Of a stretch of 17,043 bases of DNA, positions 6,713 through 14,560 are shown piece after piece. Numbering within the stretch: the stretch's first letter is position 1; each line of letters starts with the position of its first letter. The notes beneath the pieces are model-generated. The model was given only the letters and a program-made list of their open reading frames with translations. It was not told the DNA's origin and did no database searches. This DNA comes from Hyphomicrobiales bacterium (lineage in GTDB: Bacteria; Pseudomonadota; Alphaproteobacteria; Rhizobiales; Devosiaceae). The DNA lies in assembly GCA_026989045.1 (NCBI GenBank), contig JALSJY010000130.1, positions 1 through 17,043 on the forward strand, given 5' to 3'. Made by a program: the position numbers and the translations under genes.

Positions 6713-7123
6713 ATGAGCGAAGTAGTTAAGAAATTTCTCTATGTAAACCGTAAAGCACCTTATGGCACAATTTATGCGCTTGAAAGTTTAGAGGTTGTGC
6801 TTATTGGAGCGGCCTTTGATCAAGATGTAAGCCTTGCTTTCCTTGATGATGGCGTATTTCAGCTTACCAAGGGACAAGACACAAAGGCAATTGGGGTTAA
6901 GAATTTTTCACCCACATATCGTGCGCTTGGCGATTATGAGGTTACAAAACTTTATGTTGAAAAACAATCACTTGAGGAGCGTGGTTTAAGTGAAGACGAT
7001 TTGCAAGAATTAGTGTGGGAAGATGAGGACGATGATTGGGCAGAAAAGCCGTCTATCAGAATTATTGACCGTAAAGAAATGGCAGCTTTAATGGCTGACC
7101 AAGACGTTGTTTTGAGTTTTTAG
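6713..7123 (+). CDS. dsrF: DsrF subunit of the DsrEFH sulfur-transfer complex
   Basis: This 136-aa protein has the DsrF opening (KKFLYVNRKAPYGTIYALES), the segment LIGAAFDQDVSLAFLDDGVF, and an acidic C-terminal half (VWEDEDDDWAE). It contains no cysteine at all, consistent with the structural, non-catalytic role of DsrF in the hexamer. It lies between dsrE and dsrH with short spacings and a TAGGAG site overlapping the dsrE stop codon. Confidence 0.95.
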   Translation: MSEVVKKFLYVNRKAPYGTIYALESLEVVLIGAAFDQDVSLAFLDDGVFQLTKGQDTKAIGVKNFSPTYRALGDYEVTKLYVEKQSLEERGLSEDDLQELVWEDEDDDWAEKPSIRIIDRKEMAALMADQDVVLSF

Positions 7124-7134
7124 GAAAGAAGATT

Positions 7135-7443
7135 ATGTCAACATTACATACAGTGAATAAATCGCCCTTTGCTACAAATGCTCTTAAAAGCTGTTTAGAT
7201 CATGTTAGCGACGGTGATAGCATTTTACTAATCGAAGACGGTGTTTATGGTGCTTCTAATAATAGCGCCATGGCGGATATGGTTAAAGCAAAAATGAAAC
7301 AAATTTCTATCATTGCGCTTAAACCAGACCTCGATGCACGAGGAATAGACGAAACACGTTTACTTGAAGGAATCAGCACAACAGATTACGCTGGTTTTGT
7401 AGAAATGGCCGCCAAGCACGACTTAAATCAAGCTTGGTTATAA
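7135..7443 (+). CDS. dsrH: DsrH (TusB-like) subunit of the DsrEFH complex
   Basis: The 102-aa protein has the TusB/DsrH pattern with a short strand MSTLHTVNKSPF and ILLIEDGVYGA. Its only cysteine is Cys20 in ALKSCLDHV, at the position of the conserved Cys20 of A. vinosum DsrH. It completes dsrEFH. The ribosome site is weaker (TAGGAAAGAAG) than for its neighbours. Confidence 0.94.
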   Translation: MSTLHTVNKSPFATNALKSCLDHVSDGDSILLIEDGVYGASNNSAMADMVKAKMKQISIIALKPDLDARGIDETRLLEGISTTDYAGFVEMAAKHDLNQAWL

Positions 7444-7444
7444 A

Positions 7445-7450
7445 TATAAT
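7445..7450 (+). promoter_or_regulatory. Possible internal -10 box ahead of dsrC
   Basis: TATAAT occurs just after the dsrH stop, about 25 nt before the dsrC ATG. The -35 position holds only TTAAAT (7423-7428, spacing 16). The hexamer is likely to arise by chance in such AT-rich DNA, but an extra promoter would fit a need for high DsrC levels. Confidence 0.2.
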
Positions 7451-7475
7451 TTTAAACGATAATAAGGAATAACAT

Positions 7476-7808
7476 ATGGCATATGACGTAAATGGAACAG
7501 TAGTAGAGCATGATGAAGAGGGCTATATCACCAATCTTGACGATTGGAGCAAAGAGCTGGCAGATGTTATCGCAAAAGCTGAAGAAATTGAAATGACCGA
7601 CGAGCATTGGGCAGTGGTAAATTTTTTACGTGAATATTATGACGAATATCAAATTGCCCCAGCTGTTCGTGTTTTAGTTAAGGCGATTAAAAAATCTATG
7701 GGTCCTGAAATTGGAAATAATAAATATATGTATGAATTATTTCCTTATGGCCCAGCTAAACAAGCTTGTAAAATTGCAGGTTTGCCCAAGCCCACTGGCT
7801 GCGTATAA
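7476..7808 (+). CDS. dsrC: DsrC, sulfur-carrying substrate protein of Dsr
   Basis: At 110 aa it is typical DsrC/TusE. The C-terminal arm ends CKIAGLPKPTGCV: C98 and penultimate C109 are spaced 11 residues apart, as required for the redox-active pair forming the trisulfide or disulfide. This separates true DsrC from TusE-like proteins, which lack the first of these. It accepts sulfur from DsrEFH, presents it to DsrAB, and its oxidised form is handled by DsrK. The start ATG follows AAGGAAT. The 3' end is partly duplicated just after the stop codon, and a stem-loop lies beyond. Confidence 0.97.
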   Translation: MAYDVNGTVVEHDEEGYITNLDDWSKELADVIAKAEEIEMTDEHWAVVNFLREYYDEYQIAPAVRVLVKAIKKSMGPEIGNNKYMYELFPYGPAKQACKIAGLPKPTGCV

Positions 7809-7829
7809 GAGAGCCCACTGGCTGCGTAT
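7789..7829 (+). repeat. 18-bp tandem duplication of the dsrC 3' end
   Basis: AGCCCACTGGCTGCGTAT is found at 7789-7806 and again at 7812-7829, an exact copy 23 bp downstream. The first copy encodes the last codons of DsrC, including the essential cysteine codon; the second lies after the stop and in another frame. It looks like a recent slippage duplication with no effect on the protein. Confidence 0.85.
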
Positions 7830-7840
7830 GATTAAGTTTT

Positions 7841-7870
7841 AAGGCTGTATCTAGGGAAATACAGCCTTTT
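7841..7870 (+). terminator. Stem-loop after dsrC, likely partial terminator or mRNA stabiliser
   Basis: AAGGCTGTAT (7841-7850) and ATACAGCCTT (7859-7868) form a perfect 10-bp stem with an 8-nt loop, followed by only a short T-run (four T in total). It sits between dsrC and dsrM, the one sizeable gap inside the operon. A weak terminator would lower dsrMKLJOPN relative to dsrABEFHC, or a hairpin could protect the dsrC message end. Confidence 0.65.
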
Positions 7871-7914
7871 GATAAAACTGCTTTAAGCTTTAAGAATTTT
7901 AAGGGAGGACAGGC

Positions 7915-8649
7915 GTGATTTCTGTCATTTATGCACTGTTATTTTATATTGCTACTTTACTGCTAGTCGTTGGATTAGCGGTAAAAATATACCAATATGC
8001 AAAAACTCCAGCGCCGCTAAAAATCCCAACCATGCCAGCTCCATTAACAAAGACTGGCGTTGGCTTTCGCCTATTTCGTGAAGTGGCATTTTTTGAAAGT
8101 CTGTTCAAATCTAACAAATGGATTTGGCTGTTTGGTTATATTTTTCATCTTGCTTTGCTTTTGGTTTTATTGCGTCATATTCGCTATTTTCAAAGCGATG
8201 TCTGGTGGTGGGTAGCGCTTATTCAGCCAATTGGAATTTATGCTGGCTTTGCGATGTTCTTGGCACTTAGTGCATTACTCCTAAGGCGTATAATTATTGC
8301 CAGAATTCGCTATATTTCCAGCCCTTCTGATTATTTAATGTTATTGCTTTTACTTGGAATTGCAGCCTCTGGTTTAGCAATGAAATTTGTCTCACATACA
8401 GATATTATTGCTGTTAAATCCTATATGTTAGGATTATTAAGCTTCCAAATTGGCGATTTGCCAACCCACCCTGCATTGCTCATTCATTTAGGCGCAGTTG
8501 CTTTATTGATGATTATTTTTCCAATTTCCAAATTACTACACGGCGTTGGTATTTTCTTTAGCCCTACTCGCAATCAAGTTGATAATTCTCGTGAAAAACG
8601 TCACATCGCTCCTTGGGCAAAAAAGCTAGAAGAAGGTGAGGATAGATAA
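7915..8649 (+). CDS. dsrM: DsrM, membrane cytochrome b subunit of DsrMKJOP
   Basis: The 244-aa protein has about five transmembrane segments (roughly residues 3-25, 69-88, 98-121, 140-158, 187-209) and resembles NarI-type cytochrome b. Histidines placed in or by membrane segments (H78, H88, H191, H209) are candidate heme b ligands. In the complex it exchanges electrons between the membrane quinone pool and DsrK. The start is a GTG, fixed by GGGAGG at 7903-7908. Its stop shares one base with the dsrK ATG (TAATG), implying translational coupling with its catalytic partner. Confidence 0.95.
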   Translation: MISVIYALLFYIATLLLVVGLAVKIYQYAKTPAPLKIPTMPAPLTKTGVGFRLFREVAFFESLFKSNKWIWLFGYIFHLALLLVLLRHIRYFQSDVWWWVALIQPIGIYAGFAMFLALSALLLRRIIIARIRYISSPSDYLMLLLLLGIAASGLAMKFVSHTDIIAVKSYMLGLLSFQIGDLPTHPALLIHLGAVALLMIIFPISKLLHGVGIFFSPTRNQVDNSREKRHIAPWAKKLEEGEDR

Positions 8650-10211
8650 TGGTTGAGCTAGATATTAAACATAAAAAACCCACAAAACCATATATAGACC
8701 CGCTTGAAATGCCAAAACTAGCATGCGGTGCAATGGCAGATATCAAACCATATCCCGCTCACTCCCAACATAATACTGACCTTGGTTTCCCACCTGAACT
8801 TATTGATAATTGGAAAGAGGTTGCGATTGCCAAAATTGGTGAATTAGCAAAGAAAAACCGTGCCTTTAAGGTCTATCTTGATATTTGCGTAAAATGCGGC
8901 GCTTGCACCGATAAATGCCATTACTTTCTTGGCTCTGGTGATCCAAAAAATATGCCTGTTGCTCGCCAAGACCTATTGCGCTCTGTTTATCGGCGTTATT
9001 ATACTTTTGCAGGGAAATATTTCCCATGGCTTGTTGGCGCACGCGATCTCACTAAAGAAGTGCTAGAAGAATGGTATACCTATTATCACCAATGTTCTCA
9101 ATGTCGCAGATGTTCGGTTTTCTGCCCTTATGGAATTGATACTGCTGAAATATCTATGGCGGCACGAGAGATTTTAGATAGTGTTGGCAAGGGGCAAAAA
9201 TATTGTAATGAAATTATCGCTAAGGCCAAAAAAGTAGGCAATAATCTTGGTCTAAACCCAAAGGCTCTAAGAGCCACGCTTGAAGATTTAGAAGAAGATT
9301 TAGAAGATGAAACTGGCATTAAAGTCCGCCTGCCACTCGATGAAAAAGGGGCTGATATTTTGCTTATCACGCCAAGTGCTGACTTTTTCGCTGAGCCTCA
9401 TATTGATGGACTTTTGGGCTATGCCAAAGTATTTCACCAAGCAGGCGTAAGCTGGACAATAAGTTCTTATGCCTCAGAAGCTGCAAATTTTGGTATGTTT
9501 ATTGGCTCTTATGAGAATATGCGTGAGCTAAGCCTTAGAGTAAGAAAAGCTGCAAAAGACCTTGGTGTTAAACGGATAATTTTTGGTGAGTGCGGTCATG
9601 CGTGGCGGGTTGCCTATAGTTTTCTCAACACACTTGCCGGACCTTTTGATTTCTTGGATCAAAATTATCCTATCCCTCAGCATATTATGGAATTCACCCA
9701 CGATCTTATTCAAAAAGGTGAGTTAAAATTTGATAAGTCCAAGAATGATGAGTTTAGAGTAACATTTCATGATAGCTGTAATGTTGCACGTGGCTCACGT
9801 ATGGGCGATTTCCCTGGCGGGCAATTTGAACTACCACGTGACGTATTAAAAGCCTGTTGTAATCATTATTACGATATGGATCGTGATACGATAATGGAAA
9901 GCACGCTTTGCTGTGGTGGTGGTGGCGGTTTGCTTACAGATGAATTGATGGATTTACGCACAAAAGGCGCAAGCCCTCGTATGACAGCACTTCAACAAGT
10001 GAGCGAGGATCACGGCGTGACGCATATGGCGGCGATTTGCGCAATTTGCAAAACTCAATTTTCAAAAGTTATGCCAAAATTTGGCTATGAAATGGACAAT
10101 ATTCTCTCGGTGCATCAACTAGTTTCAAACGCCATCATTCTCGACGATGCAATAATTGAAGACGAAGCACCTAAAGAACAAGATACTAAATTGGAGGCAG
10201 ATAATGAATAA
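8649..10211 (+). CDS. dsrK: DsrK, HdrD-like iron-sulfur catalytic subunit
   Basis: This 520-aa protein has two N-terminal [4Fe-4S] motifs (C80, C83, C86, C90 and C149, C152, C155, C159). Its C-terminal part has the cysteine-rich pattern of heterodisulfide reductase HdrD, including GECGHAW, DSCNVARG, LCCGGGGG (C421, C422) and AICAICKTQF. These would hold the special catalytic cluster that processes DsrC disulfide or trisulfide at the cytoplasmic face. It has no membrane segment and is anchored through DsrM, to whose gene it is coupled. Its 3' end overlaps dsrL by 8 nt. Length and motifs match the family and nothing is missing. Confidence 0.96.
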   Translation: MVELDIKHKKPTKPYIDPLEMPKLACGAMADIKPYPAHSQHNTDLGFPPELIDNWKEVAIAKIGELAKKNRAFKVYLDICVKCGACTDKCHYFLGSGDPKNMPVARQDLLRSVYRRYYTFAGKYFPWLVGARDLTKEVLEEWYTYYHQCSQCRRCSVFCPYGIDTAEISMAAREILDSVGKGQKYCNEIIAKAKKVGNNLGLNPKALRATLEDLEEDLEDETGIKVRLPLDEKGADILLITPSADFFAEPHIDGLLGYAKVFHQAGVSWTISSYASEAANFGMFIGSYENMRELSLRVRKAAKDLGVKRIIFGECGHAWRVAYSFLNTLAGPFDFLDQNYPIPQHIMEFTHDLIQKGELKFDKSKNDEFRVTFHDSCNVARGSRMGDFPGGQFELPRDVLKACCNHYYDMDRDTIMESTLCCGGGGGLLTDELMDLRTKGASPRMTALQQVSEDHGVTHMAAICAICKTQFSKVMPKFGYEMDNILSVHQLVSNAIILDDAIIEDEAPKEQDTKLEADNE

Positions 10212-12153
10212 TCTCAATCAGGAAACAAAAAAAACATATCGGCGCTATGAAGACGGTGAAACACCTGAGGATTGGGATTTGGAAGAAAAAATCTTCACTC
10301 AAGATAAATCCTATAAATGCCCAACCTATATAAATAAAACTCCACCCTGCCAAGGGTCATGCCCATCAGGTCATGAAATTCGTGGCTGGTTAGCAATTGC
10401 CCGTGGCATGGATAAGCCACCAGTTGAGGGTATGGCATGGCAGGAATATGCGTTTGAGCGTATGGCTCAGGCTAACCCCTTCCCTGCAACAATGGGACGT
10501 GTTTGCCCTGCACCGTGTGAAGAAGGTTGTAATCGCAATGAGGTTGATGATTATGTTGGCATAAATGCGGTTGAGCAATATGTTGGCGATTGGGCAAATG
10601 AGAATAACCTAAAACATGGCGGCATAGGTGCTGATACTGGCTACAAAATTGCGATTGTTGGCGGTGGGCCAGCAGGTCTTTCAGCAGCGTTTTTCTTGCG
10701 TAAAATTGGTCATGCAGTTGTGCTTTTTGAAGCTAATGACACGCTTGGCGGCATGATGTATTATGGCATTCCGGGTTATAGAACTCCACGTGGTATGCTT
10801 GAAAAAGAAATTGGGCGTATTACAGAAATGGGTGTGCAAATCCACCTAAATACTAAAGTTGGTAAAGATATAAGCGTTAAGCAGCTTGAAGATGATTATG
10901 ATGCTATTTTTTGGGCGCTTGGCGCACAAAATGGTCGCCCATTGCCAGTTCCGGGTTGGCAGGGGACAAAAAACTGCATTAACGGCATTGAGTTTTTAGA
11001 TGCTTTTAACAAAGGCTATATGGTTGATACAAAGCTACGGGTAGTAGTTGTTGGTGGTGGTGACACTTCAATTGACGTTGCTTCTGTTGCTCGTCGTTTA
11101 GGCCATGTTTCTAGCAATGCCAAATCTGATGGAGCAGAAAAATCAAAGATTGATTTCACAGCTGGTGATGCAGCAAGTGCATTAAATCGTGAGGGTGTAA
11201 GCGCTACTCTAACTTCGCTTTTCCCACTTGAGCAAATGACAGCCTCTGAGCATGAACGCGCTGATGCTAAACGTGAGGGCGTTGATATTAAGGGCGGCGT
11301 TATGCCGCTTGAGGTGATTAAAGATGATAATGGCATGGCGATTGCGCTAAAAATGTGCGAATGCGACATGAAGGGCATGACACCTATCCCACGTGAAGGA
11401 ACTGATTTCACCATTGAATGCGATATTATTATTTCAGCGATTGGGCAATATGGCGACTTTGACGGCATAGAAGAATTAGACGCAGGCAAAGGTTTTATAG
11501 CAACCGACTTTGCTTATCAGGTTAAGGGCAAGAAAAAACACTTTGCTGGTGGCGATATTATCAAGCCGCATTTGCTTACCACTGCCATCGGTCATGGACG
11601 AATTGCTGCACAAACCATAACTGACTTTTTAGATGATGGTGAAATTGAAAAACGTCCAAAAATTGATGCGCCAAGTTTTAATTTACTGCAAGAATTAGCA
11701 CAACGTGGCCACCCTAAAGATAAATATAATCATCAGCCAACTCGTGGCACAGATAAAAGCAATTTTGCTGTTCATAATTATGATGATCGCTCAGATAATC
11801 AGATTATCAAACATAAGGATTTATTCTTAGCTCACTTTCCCTATGTGGCACGAGAAAAACGTGATGAAGTGAAAATTGAGGCTGATAATGTGCTTGGCAA
11901 TTTTGAAGAACGCATAATTGCTTATTCAGAGGAACAAGCACAAAAAGAAGGCGAGCGTTGTATGTCATGCGGCATGTGTTTTGAGTGTGATAATTGCGTA
12001 ATTTACTGCCCACAAGATGCAGTTGCCAGAGTTAAAAAGTCTGATAGAGCTGTTGGGCGCTATGTATTTACCGATTATTCAAAATGCATAGGCTGTCATA
12101 TTTGTGCTGATGTCTGCCCAACTGGCTATATAAATATGGGGCTTGGGGGCTAG
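10204..12153 (+). CDS. dsrL: DsrL, NAD(P)H-linked iron-sulfur flavoprotein
   Basis: I choose the ATG at 10204, which has GGAGG at 10193-10197, over one 16 codons upstream that lies deep in dsrK. The product is 649 aa. N-terminal cysteines (C39, C49, C53, C101, C105, C109) resemble the cluster domain of glutamate-synthase small subunits. An FAD site follows (IVGGGPAGLSAAFFLRKIG, from residue 151), and an NAD(P)H site (VVVVGGGDTSIDVASVARR). A C-terminal ferredoxin domain has C586-C602 and C628, C631, C634, C638. This architecture is DsrL, which interacts with DsrAB and links sulfur oxidation to NAD(P)(H); it is required for sulfur-globule oxidation in A. vinosum. The C-terminal ferredoxin is the kind found in sulfur oxidisers (DsrL-1), but subtype assignment needs a phylogeny. 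Confidence 0.95.
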   Translation: MNNLNQETKKTYRRYEDGETPEDWDLEEKIFTQDKSYKCPTYINKTPPCQGSCPSGHEIRGWLAIARGMDKPPVEGMAWQEYAFERMAQANPFPATMGRVCPAPCEEGCNRNEVDDYVGINAVEQYVGDWANENNLKHGGIGADTGYKIAIVGGGPAGLSAAFFLRKIGHAVVLFEANDTLGGMMYYGIPGYRTPRGMLEKEIGRITEMGVQIHLNTKVGKDISVKQLEDDYDAIFWALGAQNGRPLPVPGWQGTKNCINGIEFLDAFNKGYMVDTKLRVVVVGGGDTSIDVASVARRLGHVSSNAKSDGAEKSKIDFTAGDAASALNREGVSATLTSLFPLEQMTASEHERADAKREGVDIKGGVMPLEVIKDDNGMAIALKMCECDMKGMTPIPREGTDFTIECDIIISAIGQYGDFDGIEELDAGKGFIATDFAYQVKGKKKHFAGGDIIKPHLLTTAIGHGRIAAQTITDFLDDGEIEKRPKIDAPSFNLLQELAQRGHPKDKYNHQPTRGTDKSNFAVHNYDDRSDNQIIKHKDLFLAHFPYVAREKRDEVKIEADNVLGNFEERIIAYSEEQAQKEGERCMSCGMCFECDNCVIYCPQDAVARVKKSDRAVGRYVFTDYSKCIGCHICADVCPTGYINMGLGG

Positions 12154-12155
12154 TC

Positions 12156-12596
12156 ATGAAACGCTTGCTGGTTTTATTGATGGTGGCTTTTACTCTGGTT
12201 TCAACCAGCACTCTAGCTGGCGATTTATATCCAGATATTCCAAAAGCAACTGGCAAACCCCACCCTGAGGGCAATGAATATATGCGTATCAACCACATGG
12301 ATATGCTAAAACATGATCGTGACACTGTAGTGCGGCAAGGGGTGCGAGATGAGGATAATTCACTAGCACAATGTATTTCATGTCATGTCGTTAAAGATGA
12401 GGATAATAAACCCGTTACGATTAAAAGCGAGGAGCATTTTTGTAGAGTATGTCATGATTTTGCTGCTGTTAAATTAGATTGTTTTTCATGTCATAATTCA
12501 GTGCCAACTACGCCTTTGCAATCCTCTGCTTTATATCCTCATTCAAACACAGAATTAGATGGGTTACTTGCTTATCTTGAGGGGGTAGCAAAATGA
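12156..12596 (+). CDS. dsrJ: DsrJ, periplasmic triheme cytochrome c
   Basis: The 146-aa protein has an N-terminal signal sequence (residues 1-21, cleavage-like STLA-G) and exactly three heme c sites: CISCH, CRVCH and CFSCH. The segment YMRINHMDML is the conserved MR-NHM block of DsrJ. All six cysteines belong to the heme sites. In A. vinosum DsrJ a further cysteine (Cys46) lies 7 residues before the Met-Arg of this block and ligates one heme (His/Cys). The corresponding residue here is His36, so that ligation cannot form. The rest of the protein looks intact. A GGGGG site lies just upstream, and its stop overlaps the dsrO start (ATGA). It acts on the periplasmic side of DsrMKJOP, although the electron partner remains unknown. 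Confidence 0.92.
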   Translation: MKRLLVLLMVAFTLVSTSTLAGDLYPDIPKATGKPHPEGNEYMRINHMDMLKHDRDTVVRQGVRDEDNSLAQCISCHVVKDEDNKPVTIKSEEHFCRVCHDFAAVKLDCFSCHNSVPTTPLQSSALYPHSNTELDGLLAYLEGVAK

Positions 12597-13330
12597 GTAA
12601 AGAAAAAATTGCTAATTTGCAAAGACGTAATTTTCTTAAAAGCGGCGCAGCTTTAGCCAGCGTTACTCTTGCATCAGGCGTTACCTTAATGGCTCTTAGC
12701 CAAGGTGCAGCAGCTAGCGCAGACCCAAATATTCGTTGGGGCTTGTTGATAGATACAAATAAATGCCCATCAGATTGTGATGACTGTGTTAGCGCATGTT
12801 CAAATGAGCATGGCTGGGAGAATAATGGATTACTAACCGATCCGCAATGGATTAGAAAAGTCACCCTAAAAGACAAACAAACGGGACGTGAGAATTCTCT
12901 ACCCATAATGTGCCAACATTGCGAAAAGCCTCCCTGTGTTGATGTCTGCCCAACGGGCGCTTCTTTTAAGCGTGCAGATGGTATTGTATTAGTTGATAGG
13001 CATATTTGCATTGGTTGTCGCTATTGCATGATGGCCTGTCCATTTAAGGCTCGCTCATTCGTGCATGAAAAAGTTGAGGGGCAGAAAAGCTATTCGCCTC
13101 GTGGCAAAGGCACGGTTGAGGGTTGCAATATGTGTGTGCATAAGCTGGACGCAGGCGATGGAACAACGGCTTGCGTTCAAGCATGTTCTGCAAGCGGAAA
13201 TGGGGCAATGATTTTTGGCGATCTAAATGATGAAAATAGTGAAATTTCACAAGCGCTTGCTAATTATCCAAGCGTTGAGTTGCGTGATGACTTGCGTCTA
13301 AATCTTGGCGTGCGCTATAGCAATATTTAA
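12593..13330 (+). CDS. dsrO: DsrO, periplasmic iron-sulfur subunit of DsrMKJOP
   Basis: The 245-aa protein starts with a twin-arginine signal (QRRNFLKSG, R11-R12, then an Ala-rich hydrophobic region to about residue 43), so it is exported folded with its clusters. Four cysteine groups follow: C58/62/65/69, C107/110/115/119, C139/142/145/149 and C178/181/194/198. This is the DmsB/HybA-like four-cluster pattern. It would pass electrons between DsrJ and the membrane subunit DsrP. The start overlaps the dsrJ stop by 4 nt and is preceded by GAGGGGG. Confidence 0.95.
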   Translation: MSKEKIANLQRRNFLKSGAALASVTLASGVTLMALSQGAAASADPNIRWGLLIDTNKCPSDCDDCVSACSNEHGWENNGLLTDPQWIRKVTLKDKQTGRENSLPIMCQHCEKPPCVDVCPTGASFKRADGIVLVDRHICIGCRYCMMACPFKARSFVHEKVEGQKSYSPRGKGTVEGCNMCVHKLDAGDGTTACVQACSASGNGAMIFGDLNDENSEISQALANYPSVELRDDLRLNLGVRYSNI

Positions 13331-13339
13331 GGGGAAATT

Positions 13340-14545
13340 ATGGAACGGATTAAATATTCAGAATTGAGATCCACCCCAAAATTATGGGGTTTGCTGGCTA
13401 TTTTAGGCGCTTTCATTGGAGCCGCGGCATTAACAGTTTTATATATTGAACATCATGGTCATATTGTTACTGGCATGAATAATCAAATTGTCTGGGGTGT
13501 GCCGCATGTTTTTGCAATTTTTCTTATAGTTGCAGCTTCTGGCTCGCTTAATGTTTCTTCAATTGGCTCAGTTTTTGGCAAGCAAGACTATAAGCCTGTG
13601 GCAAGGCTTTCATCACTTTTGGCAATGGCATTACTAATGGGGGGACTGGCAGTTTTAGTGCTAGATTTAGGCCGTCTTGATCGTTTAATCATTGCAATGA
13701 CTACTTATAATTTTAAGTCTATTTTTGCATGGAATGTACTACTTTATACTGGTTTTTTAGGAATAGTTGCAATTTATCTTTATGCGCAAATGGCACGCGG
13801 AGTGCATAGCTTTGCACTAAAAACCGCTGGCATGGTAGCGTTTTTATGGCGCTTGGCTTTAACCACTGGCACGGGGTCAATTTTTGGCTGGCTGGTAGCT
13901 AGAAATGGTTATGATGCCGCTATTATGGCACCTTTATTCATTGCTATGTCATTCTCATTTGGTTTAGCGGTGTTTATGCTCACAATGATTGGCACTTGCA
14001 CCTTAACAAACAGACGTTATGCAGTTGAGCTTCGCACCCGCCAAGCTCGTTTACTCGGATTATTTGTAGCAGTGGTACTTTACTTCACTCTGGTTCAACA
14101 TGTTAGCAACCTATATGTTGTAGAACATCAAGCATTTGAGCGCTTTATATTGCTAAGGGGTGGAATTTATACTTGGCTATTTTGGCTAGGGCAGGTTTTT
14201 ATTGGAGGAATCGTGCCGCTTATTTTGCTTTTCCACCCAAGACTAGATGTCAAAAAAGGCCTAGTTATTTTAGCGGCCGCTTTGGTGGTAATAGGTGGCT
14301 TGATACAGCTTTATGTAATCATTATAGGCGGCCAAGCATTTCCATTAGAAATTTTCCCTGGCTATGAAGTTTCAAGCAGTTTTTCAGATGGAATAATAAA
14401 TAAATATAGCCCAACTTATCTTGAGTTCGTATTAGGTTTTGGTGGCATGGCACTAGCTACTGCTATTACAATTATTGGCATGAAAATATTACGTATTATG
14501 CCCGTCAACCTTTCTGATGAAAATGTGGACATCACTCAAGTCTAG
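13340..14545 (+). CDS. dsrP: DsrP, NrfD-family membrane subunit of DsrMKJOP
   Basis: This 401-aa protein is strongly hydrophobic, with about ten predicted transmembrane segments, and is of the NrfD/PsrC type. Short charged loops separate the helices; the C-terminal end (EIFPGYEVSSSF, then a final helix) is typical of DsrP. It is expected to interact with quinone and receive or give electrons to DsrO. It begins 9 nt after dsrO behind an AAGGGG ribosome site. The distance to the next gene is 15 nt. Confidence 0.95.
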   Translation: MERIKYSELRSTPKLWGLLAILGAFIGAAALTVLYIEHHGHIVTGMNNQIVWGVPHVFAIFLIVAASGSLNVSSIGSVFGKQDYKPVARLSSLLAMALLMGGLAVLVLDLGRLDRLIIAMTTYNFKSIFAWNVLLYTGFLGIVAIYLYAQMARGVHSFALKTAGMVAFLWRLALTTGTGSIFGWLVARNGYDAAIMAPLFIAMSFSFGLAVFMLTMIGTCTLTNRRYAVELRTRQARLLGLFVAVVLYFTLVQHVSNLYVVEHQAFERFILLRGGIYTWLFWLGQVFIGGIVPLILLFHPRLDVKKGLVILAAALVVIGGLIQLYVIIIGGQAFPLEIFPGYEVSSSFSDGIINKYSPTYLEFVLGFGGMALATAITIIGMKILRIMPVNLSDENVDITQV

Positions 14546-14560
14546 CTATAGTTTATATTC

